From JBBIKU01 sp037445245 (GTDB lineage Bacteria; Chloroflexota; Anaerolineae; Anaerolineales; Anaerolineaceae), in contig JBBIKU010000006.1 of the NCBI GenBank assembly GCA_037445245.1, positions 1-32,592 on the forward strand: DNA of 32,592 bases, in the 5' to 3' direction. The notes under the pieces were generated by a model, which saw nothing but the letters and a program-made list of their open reading frames with translations, was not told where the DNA came from and ran no database searches. The position numbers and the translations under genes were made by a program. Positions 1 through 7,693 of this stretch are shown here, in pieces (within the stretch, counting starts at the first letter, position 1; every line of letters begins with the position of its first letter).

Positions 1-1
1 G

Positions 2-1112
2 CTCTTGATCACCACCTCAACCGACGGACGCGGCTACACCTTGCTTACGCTCTTCTCTCTGCTGTGCTGGACGCTGGGCAGCTATCTGCTGAACCACCCC
101 AACCCCGCCGGGTGGGTGCTGCTGGCAGTTTTTGGCGCGCTGGGCTTTTTCACCATCCCGGTGATGCTCTATCCGCTGGGCAGCCTGTATGCCTGGCTAT
201 TCCTTTCAGCCCGGTTCAAGTCTCACACCCTGCGTCCTTATGGTAACCCGCTTCGCTTTACCCTGATCCTGTTTGCCACGGGACTCCTGACCGGTTGGAT
301 CACCNNNNNNNNNNACGCCGGCATTGCTGATCTCGGGTGCGCCGGCGCTCTTCGCCAACCCCTTCGTGTTGCCCATACCCAGGGCGGATTTCCTTCCCCT
401 TCTTGCGCAACGCCTGCAAGAGACCTGGGCAGAGTGGCAATTCGACGTCCCCTCCATTGTGAGCGCGCTGATGGTTGTGGGCGTGGCGTTCGAAACGATC
501 CTGAAAATCAACCGACGCCAAACCAGATTGCCTTTCCTGTTCGCTGTGCTGGTGTGGATGCTGCCGGTACTGATGATCCAGCGCCCCAACGTCTGGCGAA
601 AAATCTGGGTCTGGCTGTTGGCGTTAATTCTGGTGCTGGCTTCAATAGGTTGGATGACTCTGTTGGAAAGATTCGGCGGGTGGCGCCGCTGGCGAGGAAA
701 AGCGGTTGATCGCATCGTGACGGCGGTGCTAATTTGCCTGGCAGTGATCAGCCTGCCTTACGCCGTGCGCAAAGGCGCCCGGTTGGCAATCCCTTGGTCT
801 TCCGAACTGACCGCCAATTACCTGGCTGAACGGCTCGCCCCGGGCGAGATCGTCGCCATTGACCCCTGGCACGCCCCGCCGATCTGGTATTACCTGTTAC
901 GCGCCGGGCAGCCGGATACGATCTTCAATCAAATTCACCTGCGCCAGGACTACACCGGCGTGTACGTAATAACCGCGCCGGACGAAGCCGACAGCGATCT
1001 GGCTTCGGTGTTGCGGCGCGCCGGTCCGCAAAGCGACCCGTCCGATCCGCAGCAATGCGTCCTCGAGAATGAGATCGTACCCTACCACATCTACTACTGT
1101 GCTGCACATTAA
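2..1112 (+). CDS. GT39-like membrane glycosyltransferase, 5' end missing and split by an assembly gap
   Basis: The reading frame is open from the left edge, so the N-terminus lies outside the window. About 101 codons precede the N gap at 305-314, and reading resumes right after it in another frame, as expected if the 10 Ns stand for an unknown length. The part before the gap has hydrophobic segments and a GFFTIPVMLYPL stretch typical of lipid-linked-sugar glycosyltransferases of the GT39/PMT type. The part after it has more membrane helices (roughly 470-560, 595-660, 715-770) and a soluble C-terminal tail with APGEIVAIDPWHAPP. Such enzymes move sugars from polyprenyl-phosphate donors on the outer membrane face. 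The catalytic N-terminal Asp-Glu loop is not visible, so this is a family-level call. It ends with TAA at 1110-1112, just before a strong hairpin. Confidence 0.6.
305..314. other. Assembly gap (10 N)
   Basis: Ten Ns interrupt the glycosyltransferase gene. The frames on the two sides differ, so the true missing length is unlikely to be exactly 10 bases. Confidence 0.98.
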
Positions 1113-1114
1113 AC

Positions 1115-1149
1115 AGACGACGCCTCCCTTCTTACAGGAGGCGTCGTCT
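1115..1149. terminator. Perfect 13-bp hairpin between convergent genes
   Basis: The arms at 1115-1127 (AGACGACGCCTCC) and 1137-1149 are exact reverse complements with a 9-nt loop. The hairpin starts 3 bases after the glycosyltransferase stop and lies 24 bases beyond the stop of the DAK2-like gene on the other strand, so it can serve both. There is no long T run on either side, so efficiency as an intrinsic terminator is uncertain. Confidence 0.7.
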
Positions 1150-1172
1150 AGTTAAACCCTGGTCGGGTGGGG

Positions 1173-1781
1173 TTATCGATTCCCCATCGACGCGATCACC
1201 TGAAACAGCGTGTTGGCAATCAGTTTGCCAGATTGGGCGCGATGCGGTGCGCTGCTCATCGGGCTGCCTGCAATCAGCGCTTCAGTCAGCGAGTCCAGTG
1301 TGCTGCCGCCGCTCTGCTTCGCCTGCAAGAATGCCATCCCGGCAGACAGAAGATCGGTCGCATCGATCTTGGCTTTCTGACCTTCCGCTTTTCCACCGGA
1401 CAGCAACGATCCGAGCAGATCGCTCCCGATCGAGGTTTGAGACGCGCCGAGCAGCAATTGAACCAAGCGCAGCGCATCCTCGATTGAAAACGACTTGCCT
1501 TTGAATTCCTTCGACGCCGCCGCCAGATTATCGGCGTACAGCTTGGCGGAGCCGCTTTGGGTGCCGGATTTTAGTTGTTTGCTGGCGTACGCCAGTTGTT
1601 GGGAAGGCGCAGCGGATCGTTTCTCTTCGACCGCCTTCGAGATCACGTTGAAGATATCCACCAAGTGATCGCCGTGGTCGTGATTGAAACTATCCGCATC
1701 GTTGAGCGCGGCGCGGTTCTGGCTGAGCACACCGCTTACAACGCCGAAGAGTTGCGCCAGATTCACCGTGGGTTCGGCCAT
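1173..1781 (-). CDS. DAK2/DhaL-like helical protein, function unknown
   Basis: This 202-residue protein appears cytoplasmic: no signal peptide or membrane helix is seen. It carries NHDHGDHLVDIF near residues 33-44, which resembles the start of DAK2/DhaL domains, the ADP-binding part of dihydroxyacetone kinases. The remainder is helical and rich in Ala, Ser, Gln and Gly, with SAPHRAQSG near the end. No partner kinase domain is present, so kinase activity is not implied. Of two adjacent ATGs, the one at 1781 is preferred because the GGGGG run at 1786-1790 sits four bases before it; the other (1784) would leave one base. It follows the LysM gene by about 11 bases and should share its transcript. 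The DAK2 likeness is my inference from a short motif. Confidence 0.6.
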   Translation of the reverse strand: MAEPTVNLAQLFGVVSGVLSQNRAALNDADSFNHDHGDHLVDIFNVISKAVEEKRSAAPSQQLAYASKQLKSGTQSGSAKLYADNLAAASKEFKGKSFSIEDALRLVQLLLGASQTSIGSDLLGSLLSGGKAEGQKAKIDATDLLSAGMAFLQAKQSGGSTLDSLTEALIAGSPMSSAPHRAQSGKLIANTLFQVIASMGNR

Positions 1782-1792
1782 CATTCCCCCGC

Positions 1793-2239
1793 TTATTTCT
1801 TCTTCAAATCTGCCGGCAACTCGGGGATTTTGAGCATCATGCCGGGTCGAACCACGTTGGGATTATCGCCGATGACATCCTTGTTGGCTTCGTAGATCAC
1901 CATCCAGTACGGGCGGGTTGCGTTGCCGTAATGCTTGAGCGCCACGTGACTGAGGGTTTCATCGCCGCTGATCTTGTGCTCGGCGATGAATTTGGGCTTG
2001 GCGGCTTCGCGGGCGGCTGCCATGGCTTCCTGAGCACGCTTACGCTGCTCTTCCATCTCCTTGGCGCGTTTTTGACGCTCCAAGTCAGCTTTCGCCGCGG
2101 CGGCTTTGGCTTCAGCTTCTGCAGCGCGTTTCTCTGCTGCTTCTTTTGCCGCCTGCGCTTGCTGGGCGGCAGCCTTCTCGTCGCGGCTGCTCACCAGGTC
2201 GATCGCCTTATCCAAAATGCTCTTCTTCTTGTCTGCCAT
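1793..2239 (-). CDS. Cytoplasmic LysM-domain protein with Ala-rich coiled coil
   Basis: The 148-residue protein has no signal peptide or membrane segment. Residues about 20-80 are a highly charged Ala/Glu/Lys/Arg-rich stretch that should form a long helix or coiled coil. Residues about 84-140 form a LysM domain: GDETLSHVALKHYGN, then WMVIYEANKDVIG, then VVRPGMMLKIPEL. LysM domains usually bind N-acetylglucosamine polymers outside the cell, but LysM proteins lacking export signals (BON-LysM YgaU type) exist. A good AGGAGAG ribosome site stands nine bases before the ATG. The DAK2-like gene follows directly, so the two products probably act together. A 7-bp inverted repeat lies 48 bases upstream. 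Confidence 0.8.
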   Translation of the reverse strand: MADKKKSILDKAIDLVSSRDEKAAAQQAQAAKEAAEKRAAEAEAKAAAAKADLERQKRAKEMEEQRKRAQEAMAAAREAAKPKFIAEHKISGDETLSHVALKHYGNATRPYWMVIYEANKDVIGDNPNVVRPGMMLKIPELPADLKKK

Positions 2240-2286
2240 TGTCAGCTCTCCTTATATGAGTGAACTATGATTGAATGATTCGGTGT

Positions 2287-2307
2287 TATATACCTTCGTA
2301 GTATATA
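2287..2307. promoter_or_regulatory. Inverted repeat upstream of the LysM operon, possible operator
   Basis: TATATAC (2287-2293) and GTATATA (2301-2307) are exact inverted copies separated by 7 bases, about 50 bases before the LysM start. The sequence could hold a -10 region on the minus strand, but I found no convincing -35 box. An operator role is inferred from position only. Confidence 0.3.
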
Positions 2308-2354
2308 CGTTGCCGTAGCAAGCACCCCACTCTTCAGGCTTTTACGTGCTGGAA

Positions 2355-2453
2355 TTAACGGAAACCCGACCGAACGACATAATTTCCACCTGCGGGTTGC
2401 TCATGGATAATCTTTCGTTCTTCAAGATTACCCGTTACCGCTTCAGTGACCAT
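2355..2453 (-). CDS. Possible small protein of 32 residues, unrecognised
   Basis: In the otherwise empty region 2240-2708 a minus-strand frame reads from ATG at 2453 to TAA at 2355. It begins MVTEAVTGNLEERK and ends YVVRSGFR, with a composition resembling a real protein. The frame stays open for about 18 more codons upstream of the ATG without a better start, so it may be the tail of a lost gene. A GGCGGG stretch directly abuts the ATG, too close for a normal ribosome site. The plus strand is also open across much of this stretch, which lowers confidence. No family recognised. Confidence 0.2.
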   Translation of the reverse strand: MVTEAVTGNLEERKIIHEQPAGGNYVVRSGFR

Positions 2454-2560
2454 CCCGCCTGTGTATTTGAGTATAACATTAATATTTAAATTTTCAACTA
2501 TATCAAATCAAGTCTCCCCTAACTGTAGATTGTGAGGTTTATCCAGCGGATCAGACCTGA

Positions 2561-2613
2561 TTAAACACCGAACCCCTGGATGAGGGGGGCACCCAAGGGT
2601 TCGGCATGTTTAA
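2561..2613. other. Stable hairpin upstream of amrS
   Basis: TTAAACACCGAACCC (2561-2575) pairs with GGGTTCGG (2597-2604) plus TGTTTAA (2607-2613): 15 base pairs interrupted only by a 2-nt bulge (CA, 2605-2606). The loop contains a G run followed by CACCC and could fold further. It ends about 95 bases before the amrS start. It could be a terminator, a leader structure or a small RNA; no T run follows directly. Apart from this, the dyad at 2287 and the small ORF, I see nothing in 2240-2708. Confidence 0.45.
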
Positions 2614-2708
2614 TATACCATAGAGCCGCTCATTGTGCAAGGCGATTTGGATTAATCTAAATATTTTTGGCGTTCAATTTGCTTTATAATCCGATAAAGG
2701 AAGACAAG

Positions 2709-3821
2709 ATGCCTTCAGCCATGGAAATCCTGGACAGTTTAACCGCTCCCGGCGAGCTTTTTACCGCCGAGGGGGACGGAGTGCTGCGCTGCCACGCCTG
2801 CGCCCACCGCTGCCGTATTCGCCCGCGTAGGCGTGGCATCTGTCAGGTGCGCTTTAACCGCGACGGCGAGTTGCGGGTGCCCTTTGGTTATGTCGCCGCC
2901 TTGCAGGTCGATCCCATCGAAAAAAAGCCCTTCAATCACTTTCTGCCGGGCAGCGACGCCCTGACTTTTGGGATGCTCGGCTGCGATCTGCATTGCGACT
3001 TCTGCCAGAACTGGCTCAGCTCGCAGGAGTATTGCAATCCGGCGGTGGGGCTGGCGGGCGCCAGCATCCGCCGTATCACCCCCGAGCAAATCGTCGAGCA
3101 CGCCCTGCAAAACCAGGTGCAGGTGGTCGTATCTTCCTACAACGAACCGCTGATCACCAGCGAGTGGGCGGTGAGTATCTTCCGCCTGGCGAAACAAGCT
3201 GGCTTTCACTGCGCTTATGTCTCCAACGGCTACGCCACCGCAGAGGTGCTGGATTACCTGCGCCCCTACCTGACCGGTTTCAAGATCGATCTGAAAACCA
3301 TGCAAGACCGGCACTACCGCAGTCTGGGCGGCGTGCTGCAAAACGTTCTTGACGCCATCCGCATGGCACACGAGCGTGGCTTGTGGGTCGAAGTGGTCAC
3401 GCTGGTGATCCCCGGTTTCAACGACAGCCCCGACGAGCTGTGGGACGCTGCCCGCTATCTGGTGTCGGTCTCACCCGACATCCCCTGGCACCTGACCGCC
3501 TTTCACCCCGACTACAAGATGACCGATCCGCCGCCCACCCCGGTGGATACGCTGCGCAAGGCAGCCGAGATCGGGCAGGAAGCCGGTCTGCGCTTCGTTT
3601 ACGCCGGCAATCTACCCGGCAGGGTCGGTTCGTTGGAAGATACTTTGTGTCCCGCCTGCCAGACGCTGTTGATCCACCGGCGGGGGTTCAGCGTGATCGA
3701 ATATCACATCGCCGCCGCGGGCAACTGCCCCAAATGCGGCAGCGCCATCCCCGGCGTGTGGCAGCAGCCCCCCGATCAGGCTCAGCGAGGCGGCTGGCGC
3801 ATGCCGCGCCGGTTGAGGTGA
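2709..3821 (+). CDS. amrS: AmmeMemoRadiSam system radical SAM enzyme (AmrS-like)
   Basis: This 370-residue protein is a radical SAM enzyme of the family named after its common neighbours AMMECR1 and Memo. The Cys motif C92-x3-C96-x2-C99 (GCDLHCDFCQNW) would bind the [4Fe-4S] cluster that cleaves SAM. An N-terminal Cys group (C28, C31, C35, C45) and a C-terminal pair of CPxC motifs (C314/C317 and C340/C343) add likely metal sites. Family landmarks include YNEPLI, KIDLKTM and HLTAFHPDYKM. The ATG at 2709 is chosen because GGAAGA precedes it by a few bases; a TTG at 2667 would add 14 residues without a ribosome site. No AMMECR1 or Memo gene is in the window. The substrate is not known for this family. 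Confidence 0.88.
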   Translation: MPSAMEILDSLTAPGELFTAEGDGVLRCHACAHRCRIRPRRRGICQVRFNRDGELRVPFGYVAALQVDPIEKKPFNHFLPGSDALTFGMLGCDLHCDFCQNWLSSQEYCNPAVGLAGASIRRITPEQIVEHALQNQVQVVVSSYNEPLITSEWAVSIFRLAKQAGFHCAYVSNGYATAEVLDYLRPYLTGFKIDLKTMQDRHYRSLGGVLQNVLDAIRMAHERGLWVEVVTLVIPGFNDSPDELWDAARYLVSVSPDIPWHLTAFHPDYKMTDPPPTPVDTLRKAAEIGQEAGLRFVYAGNLPGRVGSLEDTLCPACQTLLIHRRGFSVIEYHIAAAGNCPKCGSAIPGVWQQPPDQAQRGGWRMPRRLR

Positions 3822-3935
3822 AATGGCAGTAAAACGATCTTACACACGCGAATAGGGCGAACATCAATAAGCATTTCAAGTTTTGCATTATACTAAGATC
3901 AATCCGCTGTTTGTCTAATCGACCTGCGACATGAG

Positions 3936-4817
3936 ATGTCAACTCACCATAAATTGATCCTCGGAAATTGCATGAGCATGAAAGAGATCGGAAACGAATC
4001 TGTCCATCTCATGCTGACCTCCCCTCCCTATTTCAACGCCCCGTTTGATTATAAAGACCTGTATTCCTCCTACGAAAAATACCTGCAAGTCATCCAAGCC
4101 TTCGCCAAAGAAACGTATCGGGTGCTTCAGCAAGGCAGGATCGCGATATTAAACATAGATGATATGCTCATTGACGGGCAAAAATACCCCATCGTGGCAG
4201 ATGCAACCCGAATTTTCACCGACGCCGGCTTCCGGTATCGCGATCGCATTGTGTGGAAAAAACCCGATGGCTACATTCGGATTTCGCGTCGAAGCGGCGT
4301 GCTATTGCAAAACCCCTATCCGATGTACTTTTATCCTGATAATCTGCTGGAAAGTATTTTAATCTTCCAAAAAGGTAAGTTTGATTACAAATCTGTCTCA
4401 CCGGAACAAAAAGAACAATCCAAGATCGACATTCAAGAATTCAATAGCAATAAATGGTTCTCCACATTATGGGAAATGGTGAACGTTTTACCTAACTCAA
4501 ACAACGGACTGGAAAAAGGTGTGGCTGCTTTTCCTGACGAACTTCCATATCGATGCATTAAACTGTTTTCATTCATCGGAGAAACGATCTTGGATCCTTT
4601 TGTAGGCAGCGGAACAACCATGAAAGTTGCTCGAGAATTGAGCAGGAATAGCATTGGTATTGAAATTCTGAAGACTCTTGAACCCAAAATTATAGAAAAA
4701 ATTGGGTTTGGGTCCTCCAGAGGACTCTTCACAAACTCGGATACTTTCGAAGTCATAAATCGAACAAACGGACTTTATTCCGCTTTGGATAAGGTGAATC
4801 TCGATGCTAACCATTAA
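3936..4817 (+). CDS. Type II DNA methyltransferase, beta-class, probably N4-cytosine
   Basis: The 293-residue protein has the catalytic motif TSPPY at residues 28-32 and the SAM-binding motif DPFVGSGTT at 220-228. Catalytic motif first and SAM motif last defines the beta class of amino-methyltransferases. SPPY is typical of N4-cytosine enzymes, whereas DPPY or NPPY is usual for N6-adenine, so m4C is more likely. The region between (about 100-200), with GYIRISRRSGVL and YPMYFYPDNLLES, should hold target recognition. Base composition is clearly more AT-rich than the flanking genes and codon use is less G/C-biased, suggesting transfer. The next gene overlaps it by 14 bases and encodes a nuclease, giving a restriction-modification pair. 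The ribosome site is weak. The recognition sequence cannot be read from here. Confidence 0.88.
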   Translation: MSTHHKLILGNCMSMKEIGNESVHLMLTSPPYFNAPFDYKDLYSSYEKYLQVIQAFAKETYRVLQQGRIAILNIDDMLIDGQKYPIVADATRIFTDAGFRYRDRIVWKKPDGYIRISRRSGVLLQNPYPMYFYPDNLLESILIFQKGKFDYKSVSPEQKEQSKIDIQEFNSNKWFSTLWEMVNVLPNSNNGLEKGVAAFPDELPYRCIKLFSFIGETILDPFVGSGTTMKVARELSRNSIGIEILKTLEPKIIEKIGFGSSRGLFTNSDTFEVINRTNGLYSALDKVNLDANH

Positions 4818-5853
4818 CGCAACCATCAAAGGCATTAAATATCGGCCGTTATTATGTAAAAACCTTGTAACGATTGACTATACGTTGCTCAATGAACAAT
4901 TAGCAAAGTCATCCGCTTTCATCCTAAAACTGGATGATAAAAATCACGTCGCGGTCAGTCGGTGGGTATCACCAAAACGGACCCGCTCGTACCCCCATGC
5001 AGCAGTATATAATACGCTTTCATTTACAGGAAAAAAAGTCACAATTATCCCTGTTGTCAAAGATGAGGGCGCAGCCGGCGACAGAGACTTTGTGCAATGG
5101 GACACTATCTCATTAATGAGTTTACTGGGGGTCTATGTAATCCCAAGTTATTACAAAGAGGCATCCCGAAGTCGTAGATCGGGAAAAATAACTCGACAAC
5201 GATTTGACATTGAACATATTGATAAATCTATTCAGGATTTATCCTTTTATCAAGCCGATGCACTGCATTGGAATCTGGATCAAGCGGAAAAAATACCTGA
5301 GATTAGCAAACAAGCAATCGCGGCATATCAAACGATCTCTCAGAGGACCAATATTCCACTGCACTCTTTTGATAGCACGATCAATCGTTTTGAGCAATTA
5401 AATCATGACGTGAAAGCTTTTCAATCGCTCTCACGACAAATGGCTCAGCAAGCACAACTCAGGGAATCGGTTGTTCACCATCCCAACGAGAATATTCGTA
5501 GTGGAGAAAAAAGTACAATCACGATCAAGAATTTTCTGGGAGGATTGTATTATTTTACTGCCGATGAAGCTAGGATCGAAAATGACCGACTATATCTGAT
5601 AGAGTGTAAGCACTCTCGACGCCATCCGCTACCTTCAATTGCGGATATCCGAGACGGCTTGCTAAAAATGGTTCTTTTTACAAATTTAAGCACAGTTGAA
5701 GTTGATCAAGAAGAATACCACCCCAATCCCATATTGCGTTTAACTTCCGAGAATCGTCCTGCCGCGAGCCTGGATTCACCCCGGTTCAGAAAATTACTCG
5801 AATCACTGAATTCTGAAGCTGAGATGAATCGATTCGGTCTATTGTTTAATTGA
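4804..5853 (+). CDS. Putative type II restriction endonuclease, PD-(D/E)XK type, unrecognised subfamily
   Basis: The 349-residue protein starts inside the end of the methyltransferase gene (14-base overlap), the usual arrangement for a cognate restriction enzyme. Near the C-terminus, D254/E255 followed by LYLIECKHS gives an acidic residue about 12 positions before E267-C268-K269, matching the D-x(n)-ExK metal site of PD-(D/E)XK nucleases. Residues 93-117 (DRDFVQWDTISLMSLLGVY) may form a conserved core in the N-terminal half, and residues 190-225 look helical. Like its partner it is AT-richer than the surroundings. I do not recognise the specificity or named subfamily. The nuclease call rests on the motif and on gene context. 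Confidence 0.72.
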   Translation: MLTINATIKGIKYRPLLCKNLVTIDYTLLNEQLAKSSAFILKLDDKNHVAVSRWVSPKRTRSYPHAAVYNTLSFTGKKVTIIPVVKDEGAAGDRDFVQWDTISLMSLLGVYVIPSYYKEASRSRRSGKITRQRFDIEHIDKSIQDLSFYQADALHWNLDQAEKIPEISKQAIAAYQTISQRTNIPLHSFDSTINRFEQLNHDVKAFQSLSRQMAQQAQLRESVVHHPNENIRSGEKSTITIKNFLGGLYYFTADEARIENDRLYLIECKHSRRHPLPSIADIRDGLLKMVLFTNLSTVEVDQEEYHPNPILRLTSENRPAASLDSPRFRKLLESLNSEAEMNRFGLLFN

Positions 5854-5917
5854 AAATTCTCAAATAAGTCTTCTGGCTTTCAATCTCGCTTCAAAGCATT
5901 CTCGAAGAGGATAAACC

Positions 5918-6970
5918 TTGCCTTACCAAAACATGCAACCCCTCATCGAAGTAGCCCGCGGGCAGACGGTCGAATCGGTGCACTTCGGCGCCCTGGCAGT
6001 GGTGGATTCCGACAACAACTTGCGGGCAGGTTGCGGTAATGTGGATTTTGTGGCTTATCTGCGTTCCGCTGCCAAGCCGTTCCAGGCGTTGCCGCTGATC
6101 GAAGAAGGCGGCGCGGACGCCTTCGGCTTCAACGAACGCGAGATCGCCATCACCTGCGCCTCGCACTCCGGCAGCGATGAGCACGTTGCGGTCATTGCCG
6201 CCATGCAGAAAAAGATCGGCGTTAGAGAGTCTGACCTGCTGTGCGGCAGCCACCCGCTGATTTTCCACGAACCCACCCGCCTGGCATTGATTCGGCGTAA
6301 CCAGGAGCCCACTCCCAACCGCCACAATTGCTCCGGCAAGCACACCGGCATGCTGGCGCGTGCCGTCTACGAAAAACTTCCCCTCGAGAACTATATCGAT
6401 TTGCAACACCCGCTGCAAGAAGGCAACCTGCGCGCCTTCGCCGAAATGTCGGACGTCGCGCTCGAAGACATTGCCGTTGGCATCGATGGCTGCTCAGCGC
6501 CGGTGTTCGCCGTGCCGCTGCGCAACGCCGCCCTGGCTTACGCCCGCTTGAGCCAGCCGGAGGCACTTTCGCCGCCGCGCGCCGCCGCCTGCCGCCGCAT
6601 TTTCAGAGCGATGACCGCTCATCCCGACCTGGTGGCGGGACCAGGACGTTTCGACACCCTATTCATGCAGCACGCCGGCGGCAAGATCGTCTCCAAAATG
6701 GGCGCCGAGGGTTTTCAGGCGTTGGGGCTTCTCCCCGGTGTGCTTTCTGCGGACGCACCCGGCGTCGGCGTCGCCATCAAGATCATCGACGGCGACACTT
6801 CGGGCAGGGCGGCTGCCACGGTGGCGGTGGAAGTGTTGCGCCAGTTGGGCGTCCTGCCGTTGGATGCGCCTGCCGGATTGGAAAAGTTTTATCCGCGGGC
6901 GGTGTTGAACTGGCGCAAACTGGTTGCCGGTGAGATCCGTCCCGTTTTCACATTGCAGCGGTTTGATTAA
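5918..6970 (+). CDS. L-asparaginase, zinc-binding ReAV type (PF06089)
   Basis: This 350-residue protein belongs to the Rhizobium etli ReAV-type asparaginases, unrelated to the E. coli enzymes, which hydrolyse asparagine to aspartate and ammonia. Key positions are present: S50 and K53 in SAAKPFQALPL, S82 in CASHSG, zinc-binding C138 and K141 in NCSGKHTGM, C192 in IDGCSAP, and a lysine in GGKIVSKMGAEG. Spacing matches the characterised enzyme with a shift of two to three residues. The start is taken as TTG at 5918 because GAGG lies 7 bases before it; the ATG at 5933 is too distant. Endonuclease III follows after 17 bases. It is GC-rich like the bulk of the window, in contrast to the restriction genes before it. 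Confidence 0.9.
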   Translation: MPYQNMQPLIEVARGQTVESVHFGALAVVDSDNNLRAGCGNVDFVAYLRSAAKPFQALPLIEEGGADAFGFNEREIAITCASHSGSDEHVAVIAAMQKKIGVRESDLLCGSHPLIFHEPTRLALIRRNQEPTPNRHNCSGKHTGMLARAVYEKLPLENYIDLQHPLQEGNLRAFAEMSDVALEDIAVGIDGCSAPVFAVPLRNAALAYARLSQPEALSPPRAAACRRIFRAMTAHPDLVAGPGRFDTLFMQHAGGKIVSKMGAEGFQALGLLPGVLSADAPGVGVAIKIIDGDTSGRAAATVAVEVLRQLGVLPLDAPAGLEKFYPRAVLNWRKLVAGEIRPVFTLQRFD

Positions 6971-6987
6971 GCGGGCAGGCACACCCC

Positions 6988-7689
6988 ATGCCGTCGAAAC
7001 CAGCCATCCAGCCGTCTCCTGAACAGGCGCGCCGCGCCGCCGACATCCACCGCCGCCTGCTTTCACATTACGGCGAGCCGGACTGGCGCAACCCGCTGCC
7101 GCCGCTGGACGAGCTGGTTTCCACCATACTCTCGCAAAACACCAACGACCGCAACCGCGACCTGGCGTTCGAGAAGCTCAGGGCAAAATTCCCGACCTGG
7201 GAGGCGGTGCGCGACGCCGACCAGCAGCAGGTGATCGACGCCATCCGCCCTGCCGGGCTTGCCAACCAGAAGGGACCCCGCATCCAAGAAGCCTTGCGCT
7301 CGATCACCCTCCAACGCCGCGACCTGGATCTGAACTTTCTGCGCAACCTTCCGCCCGCAGAAGCCCGCCAATGGCTGCTGCGCTTCAAGGGAGTCGGTCA
7401 AAAAACGGCGGCGATCGTGCTGCAATTCTCGCTGGGGATGCCCGCTTTCCCGGTCGATACCCACATCTACCGCGTCAGCGGACGGCTGGGGCTTCGCCCA
7501 CCTCATATAACCGCTGAACAGGCACACGAGCATCTGGCAGCCTTGTTCCCCCCCGACGCGTACGGAGCGGCACACCTCAACCTGATCCGTCTGGGGCGTG
7601 AGATTTGCCAGGCGCGCAAACCGCGCTGCCCGCAATGCCCGCTGAACGATCTGTGCGATTTTTATCAGCAGTCAATCGAAAAGGAATGA
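6988..7689 (+). CDS. nth: Endonuclease III, DNA glycosylase/AP lyase
   Basis: The 233-residue protein is a base-excision repair enzyme that removes oxidised pyrimidines and cuts the abasic strand. The helix-hairpin-helix is at about 130-146 (LLRFKGVGQKTAAIV) with catalytic Lys K139, and catalytic Asp D157 lies in VDTHIYRVSGRLGL. The [4Fe-4S] loop is complete: C207-x6-C214-x2-C217-x5-C223. Length is slightly above the E. coli protein (211) because of an N-terminal extension of about 15-20 residues. It sits 17 bases after the asparaginase gene and 4 bases before the pyruvate-kinase-like gene, so the three are probably cotranscribed. No strong ribosome site is seen before the ATG. Confidence 0.93.
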   Translation: MPSKPAIQPSPEQARRAADIHRRLLSHYGEPDWRNPLPPLDELVSTILSQNTNDRNRDLAFEKLRAKFPTWEAVRDADQQQVIDAIRPAGLANQKGPRIQEALRSITLQRRDLDLNFLRNLPPAEARQWLLRFKGVGQKTAAIVLQFSLGMPAFPVDTHIYRVSGRLGLRPPHITAEQAHEHLAALFPPDAYGAAHLNLIRLGREICQARKPRCPQCPLNDLCDFYQQSIEKE

Positions 7690-7693
7690 TCGG

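Noticed and set aside
206..715. Long minus-strand frame opposite the glycosyltransferase
   Set aside because: It crosses the N gap, has no ribosome site or recognisable domain, and lies opposite a membrane protein with clear family features.
2667..2708. TTG start for amrS at 2667
   Set aside because: No ribosome site; GGAAGA fits ATG 2709 and the family N-terminus.
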